NCBI RefSeq assembly: GCF_910592395.1
Contig: NC_088323.1
Coordinates: 11,829,501 to 11,893,500 of the forward strand
Origin: Lineus longissimus
Taxonomy: Eukaryota > Nemertea > Pilidiophora > Heteronemertea > Lineidae
Reading direction: 5' to 3'
DNA: 64,000 bases
Shown: positions 33,150 through 43,490 of the stretch, piece by piece
Position numbering within the stretch: the first letter of the stretch is position 1
How the letters are laid out: every line of letters starts with the position of its first letter
Made by a program: the position numbers and the translations under genes
The notes under the pieces: model-generated
The model's input: the letters and a program-made list of their open reading frames with translations, nothing else
Told to the model about the DNA's origin: nothing
Database searches by the model: none

Positions 33150-35870
33150 CTTTATGGCAATAGTTCGTCTTGTATATTCTTCGGCTAGTGTGGTCATCCA
33201 AAGATTTTGACTATAAGCCGATTAAGGAGTGTACGTCAATCTACAGCAGCTTATAATTAGTTTGTGGCCTAGCTCACTTGTTCAATCAACATGAAATGAT
33301 CAGACAGCAACAGAATTGGCATTGAACATTTTATGTTATTCTAAATGCATGTTTGGACACACCGCTATTAACTAAATAAAGCAAGACTGATTCTGAGATA
33401 TTTCTCTTCATTCACTAAATTCATAGTAATAGTCAGGTCTGATTCACTTTCCCAACATTAAGCCGTCCTTATTTTCAAGAGCCAATTGAAAATCCATACA
33501 ACAAAAAGAAGTACACATTCAATGTAAAGAAAAAAATTCATTTATAAAATAGATCAAAACAACTAATCAGGAACAGTTCTACTTGAATCTGATGAAGAAT
33601 TAACCTGTTCAATGTTTTTAACATCATAATACTAGGTGACACAAAAACGGTTTCCTACTTTTGACTTTTAAAAACTTCAAAAAGATCAATCTCATATTTA
33701 CCTAATTTCTGCCAGATGCAACTGAGATCAGAACTTTTTGTTCCTAATTTGTTTGACGTTATTGCGAGCATTAGTTATTGCAGAATAGGCATTTACACTT
33801 TGCAACCATTTTACGTCAGAGCAGGTTGGCAAAATAAGGTGCAATTGGTCACATGTCAACCTCTTACACGACAGTAACAATCATTCAAGCCATGATTGTT
33901 TTTTACAGGGTGAATCATAGAGGTCTTGATGAATCTCACAAAAGGAAGCAAACCTCAGTGCCACATTACCCACTAAACATCAAAACAGTCGCTCGTAGAT
34001 TACTACTGTCTTCTTAGAGTTGGACGACCAATCAGATTGAACTAAACCAGACCGGGCACGAAAATCACCAAAAGTTTATAAGTTTTTTGGCATTACGCTA
34101 AACCAATTAATGCACATAATGAAATTAAACAAATAAGGATCGAAAAGTGTTTCAGCTGTACATTTGAATTATTCAAAGTAAGAAGTACTTAATATTTCGT
34201 GTGTCACCTAGTATAAATATAGAAAATCCAGAATCATATGTTAACCTGAAGGACAGAAGCAATTTTCAGAGGAATCTGCTTACAATCAGACCAGACATTT
34301 CACTCTACAAATTAGGGGTGGGTCGTTTTTCAAAACTAAACTTCCAAAAACTTGGTGTCAAGCTGAATAAGACTATGACCAGATGGCAGTAACATGACTC
34401 ACACCAAGTTAGAGCCCAGGATAAACCTCTAATTTTGCCAGGCTTTTTATTTTTGTAAATCAACTCAATTTGAAAGCAACATTTTCATCTTCAATTTCAA
34501 GAAGAAAAAAATCCAATAAATACACCTTTTTTGAAGAAACTGAAAGAAACTACATAATCAGCTCCAAAAATGTTGAGAAAAAGATATTTGTTTCTTCAAA
34601 TCATAAAAATGAATATGTTCCACTACCAAAATTCAGCGGATCACAGTAGATTTTTTGGAACAAGCGGGTCGTCAAGTACGAGAATTCATTCATCTCAAGG
34701 ATTTTTTTAATGAAATTTGCTCTAGTCCTCCTTATGAGTTAAAAAGCACCTAGGGTTTATAAAGCACCGGTATGTATCAGTGTTGCACCACATTGCTATG
34801 ATTTACCTTCAACTGAACCAGACAGGCGCTGGAGATTTGAAGTTGGAAGCTCTTGGAAGGCTATATTTTAGGACAATTTTGATTTGTTGAGTATTCTGTA
34901 ACACGTAATGATAGCATGGGCCATCACACATGGCCTCCAACTGGACATAGGCCAGGTAGGTGATATGGATGATTTGGAAGAATGTGTAAAACAAGGTACA
35001 TGTACTTTTACTGGTGACACCACAATCGATGCAGCTGTCTATTTTAAAAGCAATGGTGACAGGTATGGAAACAAACTTTAATGCAGTCGTCCCGAAATGC
35101 AATAAAAAATGGACCAAAATCAGTGTCCTTATAGAGAGGACGTCCTGCTCATAGAGGTGACCACTAAGAGAAGCTTCATTGTGGTTATTTTGATTAAGAA
35201 CCAACATGAGACCAATAAGAATATTTATTATAAGAAGCCGTTATCAAGAAATAATAACTGGTCATGCAATTTCAGCACTTCAATCAAAAATGCAGGATTT
35301 TTATACTGAAGTCCATTCTTGCTAAAAACAATTGTCAAATCATAATGCAGTACAAGAAAGAACTTAACATGCCATGCAGCATTCTGCAAAATGTGCGAGA
35401 CGAACCTCGATGCTAAAAGTTCCCACCGGAGCAGAGAGAGGAGCTGGGCGCTCGGGGAGTAGGATGTCCTAGCAACAAAACAATAAGTATCATTGATAGT
35501 TTTCATATAAGGTGCAATATCCACAAAAGTTATCATGTACAAGTCACCAAAAGATCAGACAATTTTGGCGAAATATCAAAAACTCAACTTCAAGATTATT
35601 GAGAACTGAGCTGTCTTATAAAAGTTTTGCATCCACCCTAAATGACTAACGGTTAAAGAGGTATGCTCATGAAAGGAAGTGCACAATATGGCCGGTCGAA
35701 CTCACAGCCGGTCATCGACAGACAGTCATATCTGATTAAAACAATAAATGATTTTTAATGCATTCTATAAACCAACTATACAAAGTTTAATAAATGTACA
35801 AGGACCAATCACCATACCCATGGTACATAGGTTTAGTTGAAATATGAGCCAGACACACGACACGAAGAGA
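33150..35870. other. Intronic DNA, nothing recognised
   Basis: About 2.7 kb of AT-rich sequence. Short ORFs on both strands show no domain pattern. No inverted terminal pair was recognised. Confidence 0.5.
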
Positions 35871-35874
35871 ATTA

Positions 35875-36200
35875 GAATTGACAGGGGCCATTGTGCTCAC
35901 CGGATCAAAGCCAAAAATGCGACAGTTTCATCCAAATGTCCAATTTAGATAATTGACCTTACAAAATAGGTCAAATTGACTTGTTGTCCTTCGAAGTTAA
36001 AGAGCCATTTCAGTTTCGGCCCACTGGTGTCCAAGTCAAGAACCAAATCAGACCAAAATTTTGTGCATGAGGTCATCTCACCTAGGGGTTCATATATACA
36101 AAGTTTAAAGTTCATAGCCCTTTTTGCAAATTGTCTGCGAGGATGACATTGGATGACAAAAACTGCACTATATTACATAGACTCACTGTTCCGGTGAGCC
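35875..36200 (+). repeat. Dispersed repeat, short block R6
   Basis: Has the 5' signature CAGGGGCCATTGTGCTCACC at about 35881 and the 3' signature GGTGAGCCAAAAAG at about 36191, but only about one internally deleted monomer between them. It shows that both ends are kept when monomer number shrinks. Confidence 0.75.
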
Positions 36201-36204
36201 AAAA

Positions 36205-37320
36205 AGAAGGGGTTTGGCCAACACCTCAGGAACAGCAGTATCACGAAACATGTTTCCCCAGAATGTAAGGGATGTCTGTACAAGAAGGTCTTATTCATCA
36301 ATGCAGCAATCACAGAGGGAAATCATCCGTTGAGAATAGGTTCAAACTCAAATGGTATATGTCCGTCATGCAGTCCTTTTAGATCAGGAATAAAGCACTG
36401 AGCAGAACACTCCTTACTTGGTATGAGTTGAGAAAATCTAACGATTAGCTCAATCATAGAATCGAGATGATACTCTGCTCAAAGGCTGCTCAACAATGAG
36501 CTTTACAATGAACAGTCATATCAACAGTTTTTGACAGTGCTCCACCTTCTCGAGAGATTTTGTGTCTGGCACTTGTGAACAACAGCATTCAAAGAGTTTT
36601 GAATGCTGATGAATTTTGTGATATGGAATTTCATATCTCAGTGCTTTTTAACCAAAGACAACATCCGGGGCCGAAATCGAGCCACAATAGGGAGATGCCA
36701 CATTCACAGGAGTCGGAGCTGAGGAAGCCAAATCTAGACTAGCCATGCACAAAGAAAAGAATTGAACTGTCACTCTCACTTGGTCGCCTAATTATCAAAG
36801 CAAACAAAACGAGTCATTGAATGTTCTTTTTTCATTGTCTCCCCACTTTCAGAACTTCTATGTAGTTATCAGCCACACACCCATCTGGTGCAGGTGAATT
36901 CACTAGAAATCTTACTTTGAAGAACTGAAGTTTAGAAGTATGCATCAAAGAAAAAGCATCAATGTCGGGGTGTTCATCAATCAATGGGAGCGAGAATGAG
37001 TTAATCTTGAACAATCAAGGGCAACACTGTCACAATGCCTCTTTTTTTGGAGTAAGACCAAGAGGCGAATGTGACCTGATACCTTGATATTTCAAGATAT
37101 TACATAGTTGTTTGCGGGAAGTACTGTGTAATGTGTATGACAAGCATTTTCAGTAGGCGAATATGATAGCAAGTTAAGAAACCCAAATTTGATATATGAC
37201 ACCATGGATTAAGAATAAACCTAGTAACCAAAGGTAGGTCAGGTCTTTGTGGGGACACGATATAAGATCAAATAAAGGGGTGTAGCAACACTGATAATTC
37301 TGAGTTAGAAGCAGGCAACC
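36205..37320. other. Intronic DNA, nothing recognised
   Basis: No supported exon on the gene strand and no recognised repeat. A plausible acceptor on the plus strand at about 36853 is on the wrong strand for the gene. Confidence 0.5.
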
Positions 37321-37323
37321 TAC

Positions 37324-37533
37324 GGTCTCTTGGCCCTCTCGCACGGGCGACACAGGTAATTTAGATGGGAAAGTGCGAGCCTTTGCGAGTGACTTGTTCA
37401 AATCTGTGGTAAATGCCATCATGGAGCGAGCACGAGTCTGGCGCTCAGCATGCTTGACTCCAGACACCCGGCTTCGTACCTCCTCCAGCTCCCTTATTGC
37501 ACTGTCGATGGAGTTGTGTCGGACCGGCTCTAC
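37324..37533 (-). CDS. ARHGAP12/27-like: ARHGAP-like gene, linker exon with predicted helix
   Basis: Acceptor ACTTCTTGCAG precedes 37533 and donor GAGACC/GTAGGT follows 37324. The 210-bp exon (70 codons) is in phase 0 at both ends. It starts VEPVRHNSIDSAIRELEEVR, a helix-prone, charged segment, and ends with Pro/Ser-rich PSKLPVSPVREGQET. It lies between the second WW exon and the microexon. No domain is recognised. Its upstream intron contains a MITE almost against the exon (37612-37797). Confidence 0.65.
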
Positions 37534-37611
37534 CTGCAAGAAGTTATGAATTTCATACATTGTAGTTAATGCAGAACGCAAAATTTGCAATTTCATGGAA
37601 GCGTTTATCAG

Positions 37612-37797
37612 ATACGTGACCCGCTCAAGCAAAACCAGTCGCATGTCGCACATAAGATGAACCTAGATGACACCAGGAGACAATAGAAGAAATTGATGTC
37701 CACAAAAGACAGACAATAGTGAAATGAACAAACAGTCCGTCTCAACCTGCCAAGTTCAGAGCGACATGCGACTGGTTTTGCTGGAATGTGTCACTTA
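37612..37797. mobile_element. MITE, TGTGACCCG family (copy 3)
   Basis: Begins ACGTGACCCGCTCAAGCAAA and ends TTTTGCTGGAATGTGTCACT. Internal motifs match copy 1. It lies about 80 bases upstream of an exon acceptor. Confidence 0.75.
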
Positions 37798-37799
37798 TT

Positions 37800-38030
37800 C
37801 TATTGAGAAAATATGGTTTTCGAAGATGGCCTCTGGAGCCCAGAAAGATGTCAAATGGCAATGAATTTTTGTGTGTCAAGTTATGTTGTCATAAGAGATC
37901 CACACACCAAGTTTCAATTTTCTTGACTCAACAATGAGCAACGTGCCACCATTGTTGACGGACGGATGACACCGGCCGATGGATGACATACAAGATGTGA
38001 CGACATAAGCACCCAGGTTAGCTAAAAACT
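37800..38030 (+). repeat. Dispersed repeat, divergent block R7
   Basis: Contains AAGATGGCCTCTGGAGCCCAG and AACGTGCCACCATTG, a GACGGACGGATGACACC run and the 3' end GTTAGCTAAAAA. It is a single divergent monomer end. Confidence 0.6.
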
Positions 38031-38479
38031 GCACTCGTTGCTATAAATCCTCGTCTTATTGGCTCAACTACAAAAACTCACAGGTGATGTAATTCTAATC
38101 ATATCGCATTTGGGCAACCAGGGACATTTTAATCTAACTTAAAACAATCTCATTGTGATAAACATACAAATATAGATACTGTCAGTGTACTACTATGTCG
38201 ACGCTATTAACCTGTTGAGGCCCGCCTGTTACACTTAGACTTATCAAACGTAAGATAGGCCTTTTGAACAGGCGCCCCTTGACTGTCTAAAAAGTAAATC
38301 TTACAAAGAAGTTATTTGAATATTTTCTCCAAAAACATTTTTAAGAAAATAAAAAATGCATGTTTTTTTTATTTACAGCATGGTAATTGTAGCTCAAATC
38401 CTAGGCTAAATGAATCATGCAGATATTTGGTGGTTAGGAAGTCATCCTGGTTAAGAAACATGCTAAATGTATAGTATAA

Positions 38480-39400
38480 AGGTCAAACCAAAGTCGGTAT
38501 GACATGTGATGTATCGTTGCTTGGAGAACCTATCATAAAAATATCATCGAAAACAAGTCTCTAATAAGCGTGATATTGCACTTTGTACCTTTTTTAGTGT
38601 TGGCCCCCTGGTGGCCATGTCGACAATCCGATCGAACCGAAATTCTGTGTCAGAGGTTATATGATTTAGGGAGTAACATGTACTAAATTTCAAGTTCATA
38701 GCTTCAGCGGTTGAGAAACGTGCCATAGTTACACTCAAACGGCCAATTTACGCCATTTGACCTCTGCGAACTAGAAAATTAGGTCAAATTAAAAACCTGT
38801 ATGATAATTGATATGTGATATCCTTGCTAGGAGTACCTACCATAAAACTTTCAGCGAAAATGAGTCGCTTATAAACGAGATATTGCACTTTTTAGGTTTT
38901 AACTTTTGGCCCCTTGTGGCCCAGTCGAGAATCGAATCGGACCAAAATTCGGTGTCAGAGGTTATCTGATTTATGGAGAAAATGTGTACCAAATTTCAAG
39001 TACATAACTTCAGCGGTTAAGAAACGTGCCATAGTTACACTCAAACGGCCAATTCACGCCATTTGACCTCTGTGACCTTGAAAATTAGGTTAAATCAAAA
39101 ACCCGTACGTGATGTATCCTTGCTAGGAGTACCTGCCATAAAAATTTTAGGGAAAACGAGATATAAGCGAGATAACGCACTTTTTAGGTTTTAACTTTTG
39201 CCCCCCTGGTGGCCAAGTCGAGAATCAGATCGGACCGAAAGTCAGTGTCAGAGGTCACCTGACCTGGGGGGTTATGTGTACAAAGTTTCAAGTTCATAGC
39301 CCTAGCGGTTAAGAAACGTGCCACTGTTTTTGAAACAGGATACAGAAGACGACGGACACTGCGGTGTTGTATAGACTCCCCCAAAAAAACCTCCATTGCC
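38480..39400 (+). repeat. Dispersed ~300-bp-monomer repeat, block R8 (three monomers)
   Basis: CTGGTGGCC-type motifs at about 38600, 38908 and 39203 give spacings of roughly 308 and 295. Each monomer has the AACGTGCCATAGTTACAC and TTTGACCTCTG elements. It ends with GACGACGGACACTGCGG and a degraded 3' signature. Confidence 0.85.
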
Positions 39401-39677
39401 AGACCATGTGTTGAAAATAAAACCAAAATGCAGTCAGTTTTTTTAAGTTTATCATTTTTATGGATACACTCTGTAGATCACACCTGAACATGGCCTAATG
39501 CGATTTAATGTTTTTTCAATGGTAATTGCAAAACTCCTCACCCGGGGGGGGTGCACTGAGCAATGATTTAGTCTAATGGAAAGGCCTGTTTTTACCTTAT
39601 GGTCCTTGCCAAAACCATGTGGACAAAAGCAACAGAAGGACATTTCAAGAACTCAAATATTCTTCAATCACACATAC

Positions 39678-39908
39678 CTCTGGAAGTTCCCACATAGAAT
39701 CTGAAGAGTTCTGTTTGTAGTAATAAGTCTTCCCAGCTGCATCTACCGAGCTCAGCCAATGCTCCTCTGTCGATGTGTTGATGTATTGCTTCTCATCATT
39801 ATCACCAAGCTCCACAATCCAGCCCGGTGGGAGGGGCTTCCCATTGGCATCCACACCCTGGGGCACCACCCCATTGGTTGGTGTATCTGCACCTTTGACG
39901 TCATTCGC
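39678..39908 (-). CDS. ARHGAP12/27-like: ARHGAP-like gene, second WW exon
   Basis: Acceptor TCCTGTTTCCAG precedes 39908 and donor CCAGAG/GTATGT follows 39678. The 231-bp exon (77 codons) is in phase 0 at both ends. After a short linker it reads LPPGWIVELGDNDEKQYIN, then EEHWLSSVDAAGKTYYYKQ and SMWELPE. The tryptophans of PPGW and EEHW are 21 residues apart, a WW-like spacing. EEHW and SMWELP form a second, better WW fold with the Y-Y-Y core and terminal Pro. WW domains bind proline-rich partners. Three-WW arrangements are known in ARHGAP27. Confidence 0.88.
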
Positions 39909-39944
39909 CTGGAAACAGGATATGAGACGAATTTTCATAACCAG

Positions 39945-40400
39945 ACACAAAACCCCAATTCTCGAAGAACTTCACTGGCTGGCTGTGAGATCACGCATCA
40001 TTTTCTGTGCCCTCCTGGTGATGTACAAAGTCTTCCACCAGCATGACAGCCCTGTGTTCTTGAGGGAGCTGCTCAGTCTGTGTAAGCCTGGAGGCCAACT
40101 CCGGCCCTTCAACGGCCTGTGGGTCCTCTCTATCCCTCACACCAAGACTGTGACCTATGGAAGCTTCCTGTGGCTGCCAGACAGTGGAACTCCCTCCAAT
40201 TAAGCACACGTGATCTCACAGCCCCAAACACTTTCAAAAAGCATCTGAAAACCAGACTTTTAAAAAAGGATTTTGACTATATTTTAAAGTCAATTTACTC
40301 TGATTCTCATTGTTTTTGTTTTGTCTTACTACTGTATTGTTTACAATCTTAATCACATTGAACATTTATTATCAATAAATAACTATTATCATAGAATACT
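39945..40400 (+). mobile_element. 5'-truncated LINE 3' end (L2/CR1-like), frameshifted
   Basis: The plus strand encodes a typical C-terminal LINE polymerase tail: TPILEELHWLAVRSRIIFCA, then ALLVMYKVFHQ and LRELLSLCKPGG. A frameshift near 40150 moves on to VAARQWNSL and NTFKKHLKTRLLKKDF. An AT-rich 3' UTR ends near TATCAATAAATAACTATTATC. The LHWLPV-x-R-I-x-F pattern and the final KxHLKTxLF pattern are shared by L2/CR1-clade elements. It is inserted antisense to the host gene, just upstream of the second WW exon's acceptor. Confidence 0.8.
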
Positions 40401-40404
40401 ATCA

Positions 40405-41040
40405 ACCATGAGTGCATATAGCCAACCAAATTACTCCTATTAATAATAATAATAGATAAAATTGTCATTTATATGACACAAACTTTCCAGAAAAGAGTCC
40501 TGTTCAAGGGCGCCCTCCCATCTAGTAGTAGTACTGTCACTACTGTCTGTAAAGTTGTTTTTTTATCTGTCTCCTGAATGCATCATAAGTATTTTGTTTC
40601 TGATGTTTCTCTTTATGCTATTCCATAGCCTGGGGGCACTCCTGGATAAAGCTCAGCCTCCAAACTTAGCAGCAGTTGGCAAATCTCGTTCACCAACTGA
40701 GGACTCAGTCTTATTGCCAAAGTACTTTTTGCCCTGGCGCCCAGATTGGCTTGTCAAAAAAAACGGACAACCCTCATTTCATCGAAGTTTTGCAATGTAT
40801 TGCTCTCTTAATACATACATGCAACTTTTACCTGGACTGGAGACGAGAGCTGGAATAATTTTCTTGTCAAAAATAGTGCCCAATACCGAAATTTTAGCTT
40901 TCAGAGGAGACTAATAAGTTTATGATTGGTTCTAGTTTGCAGGTCACTGTTTTTGCCAGCAGTTCATGTCAACTCAAGATGGCCACAGCCACAGCACTAT
41001 TTTTTACATGCTCAATAATCGAGGTGAGCCAAAAAGATAC
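40405..41040. other. Intronic DNA, nothing certain
   Basis: A lone 3' signature of the dispersed repeat (GAGGTGAGCCAAAAAG) lies at about 41021-41036, immediately against the donor site of the first WW exon. Otherwise nothing was recognised. Confidence 0.55.
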
Positions 41041-41045
41041 CATAC

Positions 41046-41312
41046 CTCAACTTTTTCTGAATCCTCCTTCCTTGGACTAAACCTTGGAGGCTTCCAGGAT
41101 GTTTCCGATGTCACCTTATTGTAATAAAACGGACGATTTTTTGATGGATCGATGTGCATTTCCCAGCCATCTGAAAAAGTCTTCACCGGTAGAGACTTTC
41201 CTGGTTGTGGTGGTGGGGGAGGTTCGGGACTCGTCTTCACTTTAATGTGAGCTTGTATGTCGGCGAGGTTCATATATTCATGACTTTGATCTGTGTGTGT
41301 TGTCTGGCCGGG
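41046..41312 (-). CDS. ARHGAP12/27-like: ARHGAP-like gene, first WW exon
   Basis: Acceptor TTCCTTTCCAG precedes 41312 and donor GTTGAG/GTATGG follows 41046. The 267-bp exon (89 codons) is in phase 0. It begins PGQTTHTDQSHEYMNLADIQ, which includes a Tyr motif, then has a Pro run (PEPPPPPQPG). A canonical WW domain follows: DGWEMHIDPSKNRPFYYN then SETSWKPPR, with the two Trp 22 residues apart, the Tyr-Tyr core and the trailing Pro. It joins in phase to the SH3 exon ending at 52923. A recent repeat end abuts the donor. Confidence 0.92.
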
Positions 41313-41422
41313 CTGGAAAGGAATACGAAGGCTCATGCAGTATGTTTGCAGTATTCTTTTCTTAAATTTTTTTCAGTGTTGAATTCTCCTGTACAATGCA
41401 TGTACATAGGGGTTAGGCATAA

Positions 41423-41621
41423 TATGTGACCTGTCACAGCAAAACCAGGCGCATGTCGCTGAGTCTGAGTTTGGCAGGTTGAGACGGACTGTTTGTTCAT
41501 TTCTCTATTGTCTGCCTTTTGTGAAATATGAGCACATCAATTTCTTCCATTATCTCCTGGTGTCATTTAGGCTCATCTTCTGTGCGACATGTCCCTGGTT
41601 TTGCTGTGACGGGTCACATAT
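41423..41621 (-). mobile_element. MITE, TGTGACCCG family (copy 4, complete)
   Basis: Bounded by TATGTGACCTGTCACAGC and GCTGTGACGGGTCACATA. The inverted repeats run to CAAAACCAGG on the inner side (about 28 bp with one mismatch). About 200 bp. It serves as the reference for the other three copies. Confidence 0.85.
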
Positions 41622-41624
41622 GCA

Positions 41625-42135
41625 ATCTCTTCTTCAAGTTGGATCTACTACTGTATTTGATGACTTTGTGAGACCTGCCAAGTCCACAAACAAATTTAAA
41701 TCATGTTAATTTGAAAATGAGGATTGCAGGAAGAGACCAATTTTAGAGTTCATATGTACTTTGGAATATACAATTTCAAAGGAACCATGCTGAAGGCAGC
41801 AGACCTAAGCCATTGCGAGAATTGGGACAGGGTGTTGCTAGTCTTAAAGGTGAATAATTTTTTTGTGAACAAGTTTTGCCTGAAACAGTTTTTTGTATGG
41901 AAAACTAGTACAGTCGTAAGATATTAGCGGGTGGGTCAGGCTGAAAAGAACCCAGCTATTCACCGAATAAGCCATTCAAAAAGACAAAGAAGGAAGCTTC
42001 AAGAGACCAGCACTATGCACTTGAATAAACAGTATGTAAGGGTTGGCATTAACTGAGCAGTAAATTAGATCATAGGTCATTATCAAACCTACATGTAACT
42101 ATTGCATGGCAGAATGCTGGCTAGTGAAATACACT
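41625..42135. other. Intronic DNA, nothing recognised
   Basis: AT-rich sequence without recognised features. Confidence 0.5.
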
Positions 42136-42140
42136 ATAGT

Positions 42141-42340
42141 CGTACTTCTACCTATCAAATCCCCGTGTATTTTGCGCTTTCACCTATGAATTGCCGTGTC
42201 TAAATAGACCCGTGTGTCAAATCCCCGTGTCTATTAGCCCCATCAAGCTCGATGGGGCTAATCGGGGGCTAATTTAGACCCGTGTTCCTCACGGGTTTTT
42301 CGATAGGTGGAATCTGAATAGACACGGCAATTGCAAGTTC
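42141..42340. repeat. Nested inverted-repeat (foldback) block
   Basis: Perfect 14-bp arms AATTGCCGTGTCTA (42189-42202) and TAGACACGGCAATT (42319-42332) enclose a perfect 12-bp hairpin, ATTAGCCCCATC (42233-42244) facing GATGGGGCTAAT (42251-42262) with a 6-base loop. Related phrases (CCCCGTGT, ACCCGTG, CCTATC) recur in both orientations outside. It could be a foldback MITE. No target duplication was identified. Confidence 0.7.
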
Positions 42341-42682
42341 TAAGATCCGGCGACAGATGGCGCTGTTCTACTAACATTCATTGCAAAAATGCGTTACGAA
42401 AAAAATTCATTCATGAAATATTTATTCCACTTTAAAACTAGCAACACTATCAATCGTGTCTATTACTAACACCCTGTAGCAGTCGGTTTCGTCCACAAGT
42501 AACATTTCCTGCTGCAACATTGCACAACACAACAAGACTTTATGTACTTTTTTAATGTTTTGCATTTAGCATATGCTTTTCTGTTTTCACAGGGATGGCA
42601 CATCTACCTCACCCAGCTAAGGATAATTGGGGCAGTGAGTCTTCCGAGGGGAAGATGCTTTTAACATGATAATGGAGAATTC

Positions 42683-42897
42683 CCATTTCCTGTGGAAATG
42701 TGATTTTATTAGTTCATACCTACCCAGGTCAGACTTTTGCATATGTACTCATATCGGATCTACCCGAGGAATTATTTAACTAATTACATTAGAAAATAAC
42801 CAGCCAGTTCACAAGGCTACGTCCAGGCGGCGCCCCTGTACAGCCCATCAACCGTGCAAGCCGCCATATTGCCAGTACTTTTTACTCAAGCAACTCA
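42683..42897 (+). repeat. DIRS element 2 left inverted terminal repeat
   Basis: Begins CCATTTCCTGTGGAAATG and includes CCAGGCGGCGCCCCTG and AAGCCGCCATATTGCC. Its reverse complement forms the right end. Confidence 0.88.
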
Positions 42898-42935
42898 AGT
42901 AAGTCCCGTTGCTGTGGGGACGGACGGGTGGGCAG

Positions 42936-43030
42936 TCTGACCTGGGTAGGTATGAACTAATAAAATCACATTTCCACAGGAAATGGGAATTTTATGTCGT
43001 TCATACTCTACCCAGGTCAGACTTTTGCAT
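42936..43030 (+). repeat. DIRS element 2 internal complementary region
   Basis: The first half is the reverse complement of the left extremity (from about 42679). The second half is the reverse complement of the right extremity (to about 49401). The join is at AAATGGGAATTTTATG. It agrees position for position with the equivalent region of element 1. Confidence 0.9.
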
Positions 43031-43490
43031 CGAATACCAACAACCTAAGGAAGGTGGGTAAACGTGACTTACCATGTAGCGACGTGAACTGTCTCCAAGC
43101 CGCATAGCAGAACCCAACGGGTGAGACCGGGATAACCAGACCAAAGAGAAATGGGGATGCTCATGGCTCAACGGTCAGGCCACCATATAAAAGAATAATG
43201 GAAAGGGCCTTAAGGTTATCAACTACCCCCTAGAGTAAGGTAGCACATCGCATGGTACTTGCTCAGCACACACCTCGCCAAAAGAATGTGTGGACTTAAG
43301 AGGGTAACCACCCTCTGCGTGCGGGGACAACCCACAAAGTCTAGGCGGCTCAACCTAAGACATCCGGACGGGGCACATGCACAGGGGAACCACGTCCCGG
43401 CATGAATGTCCGCACCTCCCCCCCATCTTTAGAGGGAAGGACGGAGAATCCGGAGTGAGGAGTCCGGCGGGTAGGCTAGGCAGGGAGAAC

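Noticed and set aside
34809-34830. 22-bp minus-strand microexon
   Set aside because: The length is not a multiple of three, the acceptor is weak and it would break the phase-0 chain of exons.
38480-39400. CRISPR-like or classical satellite array
   Set aside because: Monomers are about 300 bp without spacers, the context is eukaryotic, and block ends are conserved, so it is a dispersed repeat.
39775-40203. 142-codon plus-strand ORF as a host gene
   Set aside because: The sequence pattern is that of a LINE polymerase C-terminus with a frameshift and a LINE-type 3' end.
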